A stretch of 45,366 nucleotides of DNA from Candidatus Moduliflexus flocculans (GTDB lineage: Bacteria > Moduliflexota > Moduliflexia > Moduliflexales > Moduliflexaceae): positions 547,195 through 592,560 of the forward strand of contig DF820456.1 of assembly GCA_000739515.1 (NCBI GenBank), in the 5' to 3' direction. The notes below the pieces were generated by a model. The model was not told where the DNA came from and did no database searches. It saw nothing but the letters and a program-made list of their open reading frames with translations. The translations under genes were made by a program, and so were the position numbers. Positions 35,746 to 44,482 of this stretch are shown here, in pieces (position 1 is the stretch's first letter; each line of letters begins with the position of its first letter).

Positions 35746-36669
35746 TCACACTGCGAAGGCGTTCGTCGGATTAATGCGCATAATTTTTTCGATAATGGCA
35801 TCACTGACGCCGCATTCTTTGAGAAGCGGAAGAAAAGTGGCATACATGCGCGTGAAAGGAATCACGGTTCCGCCGTTCGGCTCGCCGACATGATACCAGC
35901 CGCCATCGTGCGACAGCAGGATGCGATCCTCGAAGCCGCGTTCTAACAAGAAAAGCAGCTTATCGCGGTGGTTGTCTTCGCCGCCAAAGGCAAGACCGTC
36001 GAGTTCAATCCACGCGCCAGCGTTGGCGAATGTCAGCAGCCGCTCATTTTTTTCTTCTCGATGCGCATGCACGAAAATCCAGCGCGACGGATTTACGCCG
36101 CCGCGTTCAAGCTCGTTCAACACGCTTTCTGCGGCATCAGCAACGCAGGTATGCGTAGCAATGGTGAGGCCGGTGGCGTTATGCGTGATGGCGGCGGCGC
36201 GAATCAATTTCCGCTCAAGATCGTTTAACGGCTGAGGCAGCACGGCAGTTTTAATGAAGCCGGGGCGAATCTTCGTGCTGTCAATTCCGTCTTCGAATTC
36301 TCGAATCCACGCTTCCGCGAGGCATTCTGCGCTGCGATGCTGGGCGTAATCAGGGAGAAATTCTTTATTGTATAGCCCGGTATTCGTCACAATATGCAAG
36401 CCGGAACGCTCAGCAAGCGTGCGGAAAATTTCGACATCCCTACCGAGAAAATTCGGCGTACATTCAAAAAAGCCGGTGATGCCCTGTTTTCGTAATTCCA
36501 GCAGATACGGCAGCATGACTTCAATGACATTCTCGGCGTCGTAACGATGTTTTCCGGCAGTCGCCGCGCCGCCGAAATCTACCAGAATATGCTCGTGCGG
36601 CAGCGTCCAACCCAATTCTGAAGCCGGAATCGCGCCGAGTACCGTATGAATGATCGGAGCTTTTGGCAT
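35746..36669 (-). CDS. Phosphotriesterase-family metal-dependent hydrolase
   Basis: The 307-residue enzyme of the PTE/amidohydrolase family has all binuclear metal ligands: HxH in LPHEHI (H25, H27), carbamylated lysine K140 in GFIKTAV, H173 in ATHTC, H201 or H203 in VHAHREE, and D255 in SHDGG. Natural substrates in this family are usually lactones, including sugar lactones and homoserine lactones; true phosphotriesters are rare. The aldo/keto reductase gene ends 15 bases upstream, so the pair may oxidise and open a sugar lactone. The 307-residue length is normal. Confidence 0.9.
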   Translation of the reverse strand: MPKAPIIHTVLGAIPASELGWTLPHEHILVDFGGAATAGKHRYDAENVIEVMLPYLLELRKQGITGFFECTPNFLGRDVEIFRTLAERSGLHIVTNTGLYNKEFLPDYAQHRSAECLAEAWIREFEDGIDSTKIRPGFIKTAVLPQPLNDLERKLIRAAAITHNATGLTIATHTCVADAAESVLNELERGGVNPSRWIFVHAHREEKNERLLTFANAGAWIELDGLAFGGEDNHRDKLLFLLERGFEDRILLSHDGGWYHVGEPNGGTVIPFTRMYATFLPLLKECGVSDAIIEKIMRINPTNAFAV

Positions 36670-36684
36670 AATGTTTCCCCTTGT

Positions 36685-37581
36685 TTAGCGGTGCGCGTCG
36701 TACATATTGAGCGGCAGCGCATGGCGCAGCATGGTTATTTCTTCATCGGTTAATGGCGGGGCAGTGGCGACTCCTAAACAATCATCAAGCTGGCGCATGG
36801 TGCGGATGCCGGCGACTGCGGTTGTAATGGCCGGATGGCGCAGCACAAAGCGCAATGCGGTCTGCCCCGGGCTGCGGTGCGCATTTGCACATGCATGTAT
36901 GGCCTCAGCGGCAGCATGAACCTCTTGCGGTGAATATTGCAGAAACGATTCCGCCGGTTTCCCGGCGAGCAAGCCTTTGGCTAAAGAACCACGCGCGAAG
37001 ACGCCGATCTGATAGTCTTCCAACAAGCTGAAACAGGTTTCCTCCGGGCGTCTGTCCAGCAGACTGTATTGCATCATCACGCTGACAATATGCGAGCGGC
37101 TGGCATATTCTCGGATGATGTTCGGCCTGATGGAGGAAATGCCATAATGCCGGATTTTTCCTTGCTGTTTGAGGAGGTCGAAGGCTTCAAGCGTTTCGTC
37201 AATCGGATCGTCTATCGTGCCGCCATGCAATTGATACAAATCAATATAATCGGTTTGCAGGCGCGTCAGACTCGCCTCGACAGCTTGAAGGATATAGGAT
37301 TTGCGCGGATTCCAATCCCATCCACTGCCATCCTGACGCCATTGATTCCCAACTTTTGTGGCAATCAGCGCGTCGCGCCGCACATCGTGTAATGCCTGGC
37401 CGACAATAATTTCATTCTGGCCGTATTGATAGAGATCGGCGGTATCAAACAGATTGATGCCGTTTTCAAATGCTTTTCGTAGCAGCGCCGTATTTTCGGC
37501 CTGGTTTTTGCCTAACGACATGCAGCCGAAACTGACTTCGCTGATGCGCAAATCTGTCTTGCCTAATTGACGATACTTCAT
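36685..37581 (-). CDS. Aldo/keto reductase
   Basis: This NAD(P)H-dependent oxidoreductase with the AKR barrel has the catalytic tetrad readable as D46 and Y51 (FDTADLYQYG), K76 (IATKVG) and H119 (LYQLHGG). The start is placed at MKYRQLGKTDL (37581), the conserved family N-terminus, rather than the 13-residue longer ORF; neither has a strong ribosome binding site. The 298-residue protein is upstream of the phosphotriesterase-family gene. Substrate is likely a sugar or aldehyde. Confidence 0.9.
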   Translation of the reverse strand: MKYRQLGKTDLRISEVSFGCMSLGKNQAENTALLRKAFENGINLFDTADLYQYGQNEIIVGQALHDVRRDALIATKVGNQWRQDGSGWDWNPRKSYILQAVEASLTRLQTDYIDLYQLHGGTIDDPIDETLEAFDLLKQQGKIRHYGISSIRPNIIREYASRSHIVSVMMQYSLLDRRPEETCFSLLEDYQIGVFARGSLAKGLLAGKPAESFLQYSPQEVHAAAEAIHACANAHRSPGQTALRFVLRHPAITTAVAGIRTMRQLDDCLGVATAPPLTDEEITMLRHALPLNMYDAHR

Positions 37582-37783
37582 TGTGTGGTTATTGACCGCG
37601 AAACACGCAAAATACAACATTCAGAGTGGGCGCAAGCCTTTCTTCCCGGCGCATTTCGCAACGGCCTGAGATTGTGATATTTTTATCCTGACTCAATTGA
37701 GGTAATCCGAAAGCCGGCGTTTTTGGGCTTGATGGCGGAGACGCCTACGGAGAACAAACACGGAATCGGCGGGGGATTCGGAT

Positions 37784-39199
37784 TTACAACCCGTTTTTGT
37801 GCACATACCATTCCATCACTGTCGCCAGCGAACTCAATATTTCTTTTGATTGCCGTTCCCAATAATTTAGGCCATGCACACCGTAATTGCCAAGAATTCT
37901 CACATGATTTAACGAATGATACACGGCATCAGGGAAAAGTTTTGGCATATGATTATAACAGATATTCAACATTTTTCCTATTCCAGGCCCTCTTTGTTTG
38001 GCATCTTGAGCATCTAACGAATAATACAATTCACGAATGATGGTTTCATTGATTTTACGAACACGTCTAATAATATCCCCTGACGTGCCATTTTGAAATA
38101 ATTCTTCGAATAGGGAGAGCATAGATTCCGAAACGTTCGATTTTTTTAGACGATCATAATATGAATAAAGTTCTTCTAATTCGCGTTCCCAGAGTTTGAC
38201 CGGAAATAGTTCAATGTCACTGCGCAATTGATCGGCATCTGCCCGCAAAAGAGCAAGCGCATAGCGGCAATAACTCCAATCGTATTTTATCTGACGATAG
38301 CGGTGGTTGTGCTGCTGAAGCCATGCCGCAAGAAGCGTATCCTGCCGTAAAGGATGTTGAAGTTGCCGACGTTCATTCTGTAGATTGCGCCGATTAATAT
38401 CGATCGTCAGCACAGCCATTTTCATACCGTGCAATATGCCCCTAAGGCGCGAGATCGTTTTGTTAAAGGCGACAACGTCTTCTTTGACCACGATTCGAGA
38501 GCGGCGTTCGCGTTGCCATTCCGTTTTCAAGTGGTGTAAAATTTTTTGCGCCGCGCTGCTTTGTTGAGCATAATTCTCCTTGAATGCGTCCACTTGCGTT
38601 TGTTCGAGGACCAATTTCTGGCGAAACAATTCAAGCCGCGCAAACGTTTCGACCAAAAAGTGATCACCGTTCACGGCCAGATTCCGATCCGTCACAAGCA
38701 AAACAAACTGTTTTGAATTCGACACATAAAACAATGTTCCCCAATCAAACTGGCTGAATAAGGGCGTATCCGGCAGTGTTTCGCGAAGGCATTCGCTTGC
38801 AATTCTCCGTGCGGTAATTACTGGATCATCATCTGTTTCCCCAAGCAACACTGTCGTCTGTCCGATATGATCTGGGCGGACAGGAAAAGGTGAATGCGTG
38901 GTTTCTTGCCAGTATCGCATCGCATCTCGTTCATCCTGGGAGGCCTGATTAAAAATCATTTCGGTAATCAGTGTATCATGCGCCAGAAATTGAATGAGAT
39001 ACGTGCGCCCCTGATTTTTTCTCGATAAGATCGAAATGCCGCGAAGATTGTTGTCGAACGGCGGTCCGGGTTGCGTGAGATGATGCGCTTCGATGAGCGG
39101 CGCGGCGATTTCTGCCCCCACGCGGCGAGCTTCCGTCTCTGTATTGTTCGGAATATGCGAAAAGAGATAATGATAACAACACGCCGAGGTGATGTTCAT
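37784..39199 (-). CDS. Unrecognised protein with DUF4145-like C-terminus, last gene of the sigma-factor operon
   Basis: The 471-residue soluble protein has no certain family. The N-terminal half is mixed alpha/beta (RGISILSRK, TYLIQFLAHDTLITEM, HIGQTTVLLGE), the middle is largely helical and charged, and the end carries YHSLNHVRILGNYGVHGLNYWE, which resembles the helical DUF4145-type nucleic-acid or conflict-associated module. The overall plan recalls proteins of CATRA-type conflict systems (caspase/TPR-associated), but this is a tentative comparison. Its ATG overlaps the stop of the Lon/TPR gene by four bases, so it is translated together with it. Confidence 0.6.
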   Translation of the reverse strand: MNITSACCYHYLFSHIPNNTETEARRVGAEIAAPLIEAHHLTQPGPPFDNNLRGISILSRKNQGRTYLIQFLAHDTLITEMIFNQASQDERDAMRYWQETTHSPFPVRPDHIGQTTVLLGETDDDPVITARRIASECLRETLPDTPLFSQFDWGTLFYVSNSKQFVLLVTDRNLAVNGDHFLVETFARLELFRQKLVLEQTQVDAFKENYAQQSSAAQKILHHLKTEWQRERRSRIVVKEDVVAFNKTISRLRGILHGMKMAVLTIDINRRNLQNERRQLQHPLRQDTLLAAWLQQHNHRYRQIKYDWSYCRYALALLRADADQLRSDIELFPVKLWERELEELYSYYDRLKKSNVSESMLSLFEELFQNGTSGDIIRRVRKINETIIRELYYSLDAQDAKQRGPGIGKMLNICYNHMPKLFPDAVYHSLNHVRILGNYGVHGLNYWERQSKEILSSLATVMEWYVHKNGL

Positions 39200-41241
39200 A
39201 TCTTGACCTCATGTTTCCAGGCAATTTTTTCGATCATGCGCCGCTGCCCGGGAAAATTGTATTGCTGGCAGAGTTGTTCAGCGTGATGCAACGCCTCCAT
39301 CCCGCCATGCAGGTCGTTTGTCGAAAGCCGCAAATCAGCAAGCGTCCAATATCCTCGGACTTGATAATACGGACTTTGCAACACGGCAGCCCGCATGGTG
39401 GAGGTGATGAGATGATGCGCTTCATCATATTTTCCCGAGTGAATCAACATGCGCCCGACATGCTGGCGGCATGTTTGATACGTCCAATTCGTCTCGATTG
39501 GCTCGAAGACCTCCAAACTTCGCCTGCCGAATTGCTCGGCGAGTTCGTGTTGGCCAAGTTCATCATGCAGGCAGCCGGCGAGGGCGTAATATTTTCCCGC
39601 GAGTTTATGATACAATGGCATCTTGCGATGAAGCGCATCAAACGCACGTTGATAATATACAAAGCCTTCATGTGCGTCGGCCTCGCGCCCTTCGATGCCG
39701 ACAAGATAACGGTATGCTTCACCGAGGCTTAAGCAGGCATCTGCCAGATGTTCGCCATCGTGAATTGTCTGCCAGCATGTCAGCGCGTTGCGCATCGCTG
39801 CCAGCGCTTCTTGAATGTGATGCTGCTGAAGATAAATCACGCCGAATTCTCGAAAACAGAGTGCCTTTAAGCGGATGGCATCCGTATCGTCCTTTCCTCG
39901 AACCTGTTCCAACAGCGCCTTCAAAATGGAAATCACGGAATAATCGCTGCGAGTTTGATATTGAATTCTGGCGTATTCCGCAAGCTGCCAATCATGCTCG
40001 CTGACGGAAGGCGAAAAAAGATTTTTCGCCAGCAGGAGCGTAGGGCCTGTTGTCGCAGTGCCGACAGCGAATCCAGCGGCGGCGATCAAAAAATTGCGAC
40101 GACTGACATGGCATTTCCGTTCCTTCAACGCGTTGCCATAGTATTGTTGAGCGGCTTCTTGCAGATGGCGAACCGCGCAAATCGAGACCTTCGCGCGGCG
40201 TTCGACACGCGAATCGGCTGGAAGATACAATTGGCGTATGCCGGAATGTCGTTCGACAGCGTCAAGCTTTTGATCGATAAATCCTACCGGTCGAACCACG
40301 CCGCATTCGTCGAGTTCGCCCGTGATGACAATGTCGGGATGAATGTCTAATTTCAGCAGATCGCCGATGGTCTTGATCGCCATCAATAAACTGACCGAGG
40401 TATCGCAATATGTTTTGAGCGGGTGCTGAAAACGGCACGTGACGCGGATAGCTCTTCCCGCCAGCATGTCGGGAACCTCCCCGTCTAAATAGTGTCGCAC
40501 GGCTTGGAGCGCCTGTTTGCATGATTGTCGCATCGCGTTGTCAACGTCATCGTCGAAGATGACGCCGTCTTGTTCTGCTGGCGCTCCCAGTTCGGCAAAG
40601 GTCTCGAACCGGAAAATCTCGGCGTGTTCCTTCACGAGATCGAGCAACACCGCCGGCGGATAAAAGAGTTCGGCAAGTTGATCCCAAAAAAGCAGTTCCA
40701 TCGGCAAGTACGACGAGAGCGCCTGTTCGGACAGGCCGTGTTGCACCGCCTCGGCGAAAAAAGCAGTGACGCGCGCTGCTGTCAACGGCGCAGCGCGCAA
40801 CTCGCGATACTGCCGTTCGAAATGACGCTCTTTCCGAAGAGGCGTCGTCGCGCCGACGCTTTCATTCAACGCCTGACAAAGTGCGGCTGCCGTTCGAAAG
40901 GTTTTTGTCCGAAACCTCTCTACCAAGGCTTCGAATCGGGTTTCGAGTGCATTGACAATCTCTCGCTGCGCCTGTAAGCGGGCAATCGCCGTTCGAACAT
41001 GATCTCCGATTTTCGTCGCCAATTCCGGCGAGAGCCGGAGCGGCAACACGTTTCTCGCATAATACCCCAAGAGTTCTTCGCACTCGCTGCGATACGCAGA
41101 GGGAATCAAGCGCTCTGCCGAGGCATCGAGATAGCGCGCGAGCCAGCGATTGATGAGCGCGTCCTGACGGGACAGCATCCCGCAGTCAAGTTCGCGCCGA
41201 ATCGCGCGTAACTCATCTTGAAATCGCGTTAATGGCTGCAT
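39196..41241 (-). CDS. Lon-type (S16) protease domain, internal twin-arginine-like segment and TPR repeats
   Basis: The 681-residue protein starts with a helical region (1-230). Residues 260-370 match the Lon proteolytic domain: catalytic S282 in CDTSVSL, TGELDECGVVRPVGF, and K325 in DQKLDAV. The Ser-Lys spacing of 43 is the same as S679/K722 of E. coli Lon. At 380-385 SRRNFL is followed by a hydrophobic stretch to about 405 (FLIAAAGFAVGTA), like a Tat signal but in mid-protein. Residues 455-665 are TPR-like helix pairs. No AAA+ module is present, so substrates must be presented otherwise. It overlaps the zinc-finger gene by 13 bases. Confidence 0.75.
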   Translation of the reverse strand: MQPLTRFQDELRAIRRELDCGMLSRQDALINRWLARYLDASAERLIPSAYRSECEELLGYYARNVLPLRLSPELATKIGDHVRTAIARLQAQREIVNALETRFEALVERFRTKTFRTAAALCQALNESVGATTPLRKERHFERQYRELRAAPLTAARVTAFFAEAVQHGLSEQALSSYLPMELLFWDQLAELFYPPAVLLDLVKEHAEIFRFETFAELGAPAEQDGVIFDDDVDNAMRQSCKQALQAVRHYLDGEVPDMLAGRAIRVTCRFQHPLKTYCDTSVSLLMAIKTIGDLLKLDIHPDIVITGELDECGVVRPVGFIDQKLDAVERHSGIRQLYLPADSRVERRAKVSICAVRHLQEAAQQYYGNALKERKCHVSRRNFLIAAAGFAVGTATTGPTLLLAKNLFSPSVSEHDWQLAEYARIQYQTRSDYSVISILKALLEQVRGKDDTDAIRLKALCFREFGVIYLQQHHIQEALAAMRNALTCWQTIHDGEHLADACLSLGEAYRYLVGIEGREADAHEGFVYYQRAFDALHRKMPLYHKLAGKYYALAGCLHDELGQHELAEQFGRRSLEVFEPIETNWTYQTCRQHVGRMLIHSGKYDEAHHLITSTMRAAVLQSPYYQVRGYWTLADLRLSTNDLHGGMEALHHAEQLCQQYNFPGQRRMIEKIAWKHEVKI

Positions 41242-41861
41242 ACTGTTATCCGCATTTTCTGGAGCATTTCGACAATACGTCGCGAGCTGCCTTCCCCACC
41301 GATTTCGTTGACATCAAACAATTCGACTTCTTCGTCTTTGCTCAGCACAAGGCGTTTTTCGTCATTCGAATTCGGCATCGTATAGGTCAACACGCATGTC
41401 TCTTCCGGCTGACATTCGACCATTCGATAGGTTAAAAGCGTTCCGCCGCGCAGCCACCATTCTCCACGCATTCGAATTGCCCCATACGCGTAGGTCATAG
41501 AAATCGGAAATTCAAGCGGTTTCTCAGGATGACCAGCAGCGGCCATTTGCCCGAACAACGGAGATTCCGCATAGTCGAGTTGTATGCGATGACCGCAAAA
41601 ATCCGTCAACTCAATACTCGGCAGTACGCGTTCCACTGTAACACGTTTGGCAAGGCGGCTCAACGCCCATTGCGCATACGCAAGTTCCTGCTGACATTTC
41701 TCGCAAAACGGCAGATGCGCGTCAAACGCTTCGCGCGCTTCCTCGGCAAGGGTCTCACTCTGATACTCGTCGATCACGTCTTCTCCGACCTCGGGATCAA
41801 CGCAAACGTATGCGTTGGTAGCCCATGTTGGCATTATCTTCTTCTTCTGTTCGTCTTTCAT
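41229..41861 (-). CDS. Zinc-finger anti-sigma-like protein
   Basis: The 210-residue soluble protein has an HxxxCxxC motif (H49, C53, C56 in FDAHLPFCEKC) like the zinc-binding anti-sigma domain. A C-terminal mainly beta domain follows (LTYRMVECQPEETCVLTY). There is no membrane helix. Its ATG overlaps the sigma factor stop (ATGA), the classic arrangement for a sigma/anti-sigma pair, so it probably binds and controls the factor encoded upstream. Confidence 0.75.
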   Translation of the reverse strand: MKDEQKKKIMPTWATNAYVCVDPEVGEDVIDEYQSETLAEEAREAFDAHLPFCEKCQQELAYAQWALSRLAKRVTVERVLPSIELTDFCGHRIQLDYAESPLFGQMAAAGHPEKPLEFPISMTYAYGAIRMRGEWWLRGGTLLTYRMVECQPEETCVLTYTMPNSNDEKRLVLSKDEEVELFDVNEIGGEGSSRRIVEMLQKMRITVCSH

Positions 41862-42679
41862 GCGTCTAACCTCTCACTCAGGTTGAGACTCTTAAGGTAG
41901 TCATCCCAGCAGGCGCGAAGTTCCTGATTTGCGCGAATCTTTTTATATAGACTTTTAAGGCGGCTATCCGCCGTGCTTGGTTGAGTATTGAGCCGTTGCG
42001 CGATTTCTTCGAGCGTCAATTCTTGAAAAAATCTCAAATCGAGCATCTCTCGTTCGTCTTTCGTCAACGTTTGATAAATCGCGTCAATCGTTTCACGCTC
42101 GCGCGTTTCCATTTCCGCCTGATTCGAAAAGCGTTCGGCCAGATGTACATTGTCCAGCGAAACCTTCCATTTCGCTTTCAATTCGCATGCATTCAAAATA
42201 GCCGTTTCGGACAACAGGCTTTCCGTTCCCAATGCCTTGCGGATGGCTTTCAGAAAGGTCGGCTTGCTGACAGGTTTGGCATCAATTGCCTGCAAGCGAG
42301 CCAGCGTCTCCGGCGGCACCTTCAATGTTCGCATGTGTTCAAGCGCCTGCGCTGTGACGGCGAAGCGGCGGCATGATTTCTGAGAGAGCATATTGACGCA
42401 ACTGTTATGCGTCATCCTCCAAACATAGCCTTTCAATTGCGCTAAGGTCGCCATTCTCGGTTGCGCGTAGCACTGTCCTTCAAGCAATTTTTTTGCCACT
42501 TCTTGCGCAATATCCTCAGCCTCTTTCAGTCCGTCGCCCAACATCTTCCTCGCGTAAGGCTCAATCACTTCCGGCAGCAAATACCCCTGAAAAAGCTCGC
42601 CAAACGCTTGATCTGCATGTCGGGCGCCATTTCGCGCCATATCCCACAACGCCTGCCAATCCTGTGCTGGTTTCTTCAT
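41858..42679 (-). CDS. RNA polymerase sigma factor, sigma-70 family (ECF-like)
   Basis: The 273-residue protein has region 2 at about 50-100 (EAEDIAQEVAKKLL...LKGYVWRMTHNSCVNML) and region 4 at about 205-255 (LTKDEREMLDLRFFQELTLEEIAQRL...ADSRLKSLYKKI). The linker between them is longer than in typical ECF factors (about 100 residues). No ribosome binding site is visible before the ATG at 42679; the motif CGATTGTT ends three bases upstream of it, which may reflect a leaderless transcript. It leads the four-gene operon. Confidence 0.85.
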   Translation of the reverse strand: MKKPAQDWQALWDMARNGARHADQAFGELFQGYLLPEVIEPYARKMLGDGLKEAEDIAQEVAKKLLEGQCYAQPRMATLAQLKGYVWRMTHNSCVNMLSQKSCRRFAVTAQALEHMRTLKVPPETLARLQAIDAKPVSKPTFLKAIRKALGTESLLSETAILNACELKAKWKVSLDNVHLAERFSNQAEMETRERETIDAIYQTLTKDEREMLDLRFFQELTLEEIAQRLNTQPSTADSRLKSLYKKIRANQELRACWDDYLKSLNLSERLDA

Positions 42680-42682
42680 AAT

Positions 42683-42705
42683 AACAATCGAACGCGAATT
42701 TTTCC
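42683..42705 (-). promoter_or_regulatory. GGAAAAA-N8-CGATTGTT motif at the sigma gene start
   Basis: On the minus strand GGAAAAA, eight bases and CGATTGTT end three bases before the sigma factor ATG. The same arrangement recurs on the plus strand at 42757-42779. It may be a promoter or operator recognised by the operon's own products. The spacing is short for a classical -35/-10 pair. Confidence 0.4.
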
Positions 42706-42756
42706 AATGCTTTTACGATATTCGCAAAAATTCTTAAAAAATCTTCGCCTCCGTTC

Positions 42757-42779
42757 GGAAAAAATTTTTCACGATTGTT
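42757..42779 (+). promoter_or_regulatory. GGAAAAA-N8-CGATTGTT motif, plus-strand copy
   Basis: This copy has the same blocks and spacing as the motif at 42683-42705. It lies upstream of the secreted protein gene at 42914, and a related 16-base copy (ATTTTTCACGATTGTT) is at 44375-44390. Confidence 0.4.
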
Positions 42780-42846
42780 TATACAGATGAACGCGCTGAA
42801 GAAGAGGCGCGAGGTAATCATCACGTTTGTTTCGAATAACGAAACG

Positions 42847-42897
42847 TCAGGCGGTTTGTCAAGCTTTTTTGACAAAGACATTCGTCGCGCCTGACAA
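42847..42897 (+). promoter_or_regulatory. Nested hairpin in the leader of the small secreted protein gene
   Basis: GTCAGGCG...CGCCTGAC encloses TTTGTCAA...TTGACAAA, giving a two-tier stem ending about 17 bases before the ATG at 42914. It may stabilise or regulate the transcript. The inner stem is not followed by a T-run. Confidence 0.55.
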
Positions 42898-42913
42898 TCA
42901 CCAAGGAGTCACT

Positions 42914-43255
42914 ATGAAAATTGGGCAACGTTCTCTGATGATGTCGTTAGCGGCAGTGATCGTGGGCTTAGTTGTATTGATGGCGTCGGCGCAGTCGGCG
43001 CACGCGGATACAACACAGACGATGAAATATCTTCAAGGGTTTGGAGAAGATTCATCGAATGGTATGAATTTCAAAATCCTTGTCCAAAGCTATGAAAGCG
43101 GCGACCGATATTTTATCTGGTATTACTACTCGCTAAACCTTGTTGATGGGCAAGATGTCGTCATTACATTCGATAATTGGGGGGATTGGAAGACCATCAG
43201 CAATCTGCTCAATGGCAAAGAACAGCCGATTAAGAAAGCGATCAAAGTCGAGTAA
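42914..43255 (+). CDS. Small secreted protein of unknown function
   Basis: The 113-residue protein begins with a signal peptide (MKIGQRSLMMSLAAVIVGLV..., cleavage likely after AHA near residue 34). The mature 80 residues are rich in aromatic residues (DRYFIWYYYSLNLVDGQDVVITFDNW) and have no recognised family. AAGGAG lies five bases before the ATG at 42914. It is encoded divergently from the sigma operon, with a matching sequence motif on each side, so it may belong to that factor's regulon (inference). Confidence 0.8.
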   Translation: MKIGQRSLMMSLAAVIVGLVVLMASAQSAHADTTQTMKYLQGFGEDSSNGMNFKILVQSYESGDRYFIWYYYSLNLVDGQDVVITFDNWGDWKTISNLLNGKEQPIKKAIKVE

Positions 43256-43491
43256 CCGAATCTCACGACGGCAAATGAAAAAACAGAAGCCGTCGCTGAC
43301 GTAGAGCATTCTTCAAAAGCGTTGATCAGAGCTATGAGGACAGCGAAATCTTAACTTCGCCGCCACATGTAAAATGTGAGGCCCGTTCTCAATGTTCAGT
43401 TCTGCATGAATTCTGCGAGAGCATCATGCCACCCTTGCGAGCGTCTCGGCTATCAAGTCAGGATGCCGCGCAAGGAATGGCGTTCTCTACG

Positions 43492-44352
43492 ATGAAACGA
43501 ATTGGTTGGTTGATAATATATGGCTTGGCACATATTGCCGTCTTCCCGGAAATCTGTGCGGCAAACGCGTTTGATTATATGGGACAGTCTCTGGCAAAGG
43601 TCGTTTACCTTTCGACAATCCTTAATTTAGCTAATTATGATTACAATCCAGGCAACAGCTTGTTCGGATATTATCTTGACGAGGGAACGGAACACGGATT
43701 GTATTATGAATTCAGCCGGAACGCGAATTACCTGATTTTGGCGGCGGGAGACGATGATGTGAGTGATCTCGATATTAGCGTGATGACGAAAGACGGCGAG
43801 GAAATTGTTTCAGACCGTGATGCTTCACCAGGGGCGTATGTCGAATTTCGACCGCCATATTCAGGCCAATTTCTGATTAATCTAAAAAATTACGATTCGG
43901 ATGGCATAAGCTTTTGTTCGTATGTTATTCTGAAAGAGAGCGGCAGTGGCGATTTCTCGTTGAATGATTTGGTGGAAGCGCTACAAAATGCGCTGACGAT
44001 TGCGCAAGTACGGGCGCTGATTGCCACGCAATTTCCCCGCAACAGGATGATTCTGTTTGGAGGGCGCTCTCAGGAAGGGCAATCAAATAGCGTCTATGAC
44101 ATCGGGCTTGAAAAAGGGCAATATGTGTTCTTAGGTTCAGGGAGCAATCGAATTCGTGACGTGGATATTACGATTGCCGAACAATATCGCCACCAATCGC
44201 CGGAAGGCAAACATGTGTGTGAAGACGCGGAGAATGATAACACACCCATCTGTGAATTTCACGCGGACTCGGGAGAAGAATATGCGTTAAATCTGAAAAA
44301 TTACGCCTCTCGCGGCGATGGCTTTGTCTTTGGCGTTCTGCTGCAAGATTAA
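43492..44352 (+). CDS. Secreted protein with two pre-peptidase C-terminal-like beta domains
   Basis: The start is uncertain: ATG 43492 gives a good signal peptide (MKRIGWLIIYGLAHIAVF) but has a distant AAGGA; 43480 and 43426 are possible. The mature protein holds two related halves. The first (about residues 50-150) contains LFGYYLDEG...NYLILAAGDDDVSDLDISV...FLINLKNYDSDG. The second contains ILFGGRSQEG...QYVFLGSGSNRIRDVDITI...YALNLKNYASRGDG. The shared D-V-D-I and LNLKNY blocks resemble PPC-type domains that accompany secreted enzymes or surface proteins. Here there is no enzyme attached. Confidence 0.75.
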   Translation: MKRIGWLIIYGLAHIAVFPEICAANAFDYMGQSLAKVVYLSTILNLANYDYNPGNSLFGYYLDEGTEHGLYYEFSRNANYLILAAGDDDVSDLDISVMTKDGEEIVSDRDASPGAYVEFRPPYSGQFLINLKNYDSDGISFCSYVILKESGSGDFSLNDLVEALQNALTIAQVRALIATQFPRNRMILFGGRSQEGQSNSVYDIGLEKGQYVFLGSGSNRIRDVDITIAEQYRHQSPEGKHVCEDAENDNTPICEFHADSGEEYALNLKNYASRGDGFVFGVLLQD

Positions 44353-44374
44353 GCGCAGATGTAAAAAATTCGAT

Positions 44375-44390
44375 ATTTTTCACGATTGTT
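44375..44390 (+). promoter_or_regulatory. ATTTTTCACGATTGTT motif, third copy
   Basis: This is identical over 16 bases to 42764-42779 and lies about 92 bases before the small membrane protein gene at 44483. The upstream GGAAAAA block is absent here. Confidence 0.35.
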
Positions 44391-44482
44391 CGTAAAAATT
44401 TATGTTTCATCGGTATTAAAGAAGTGAAGGCGATGAAGTTCGGTATTCATAACCAACGAAGACGAATTGGAGGGAAATAGGC

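Noticed and set aside
42787..42894. 35-codon plus-strand ORF after the CGATTGTT motif
   Set aside because: It has no ribosome binding site and overlaps a nested hairpin, so a leaderless gene is only speculation.
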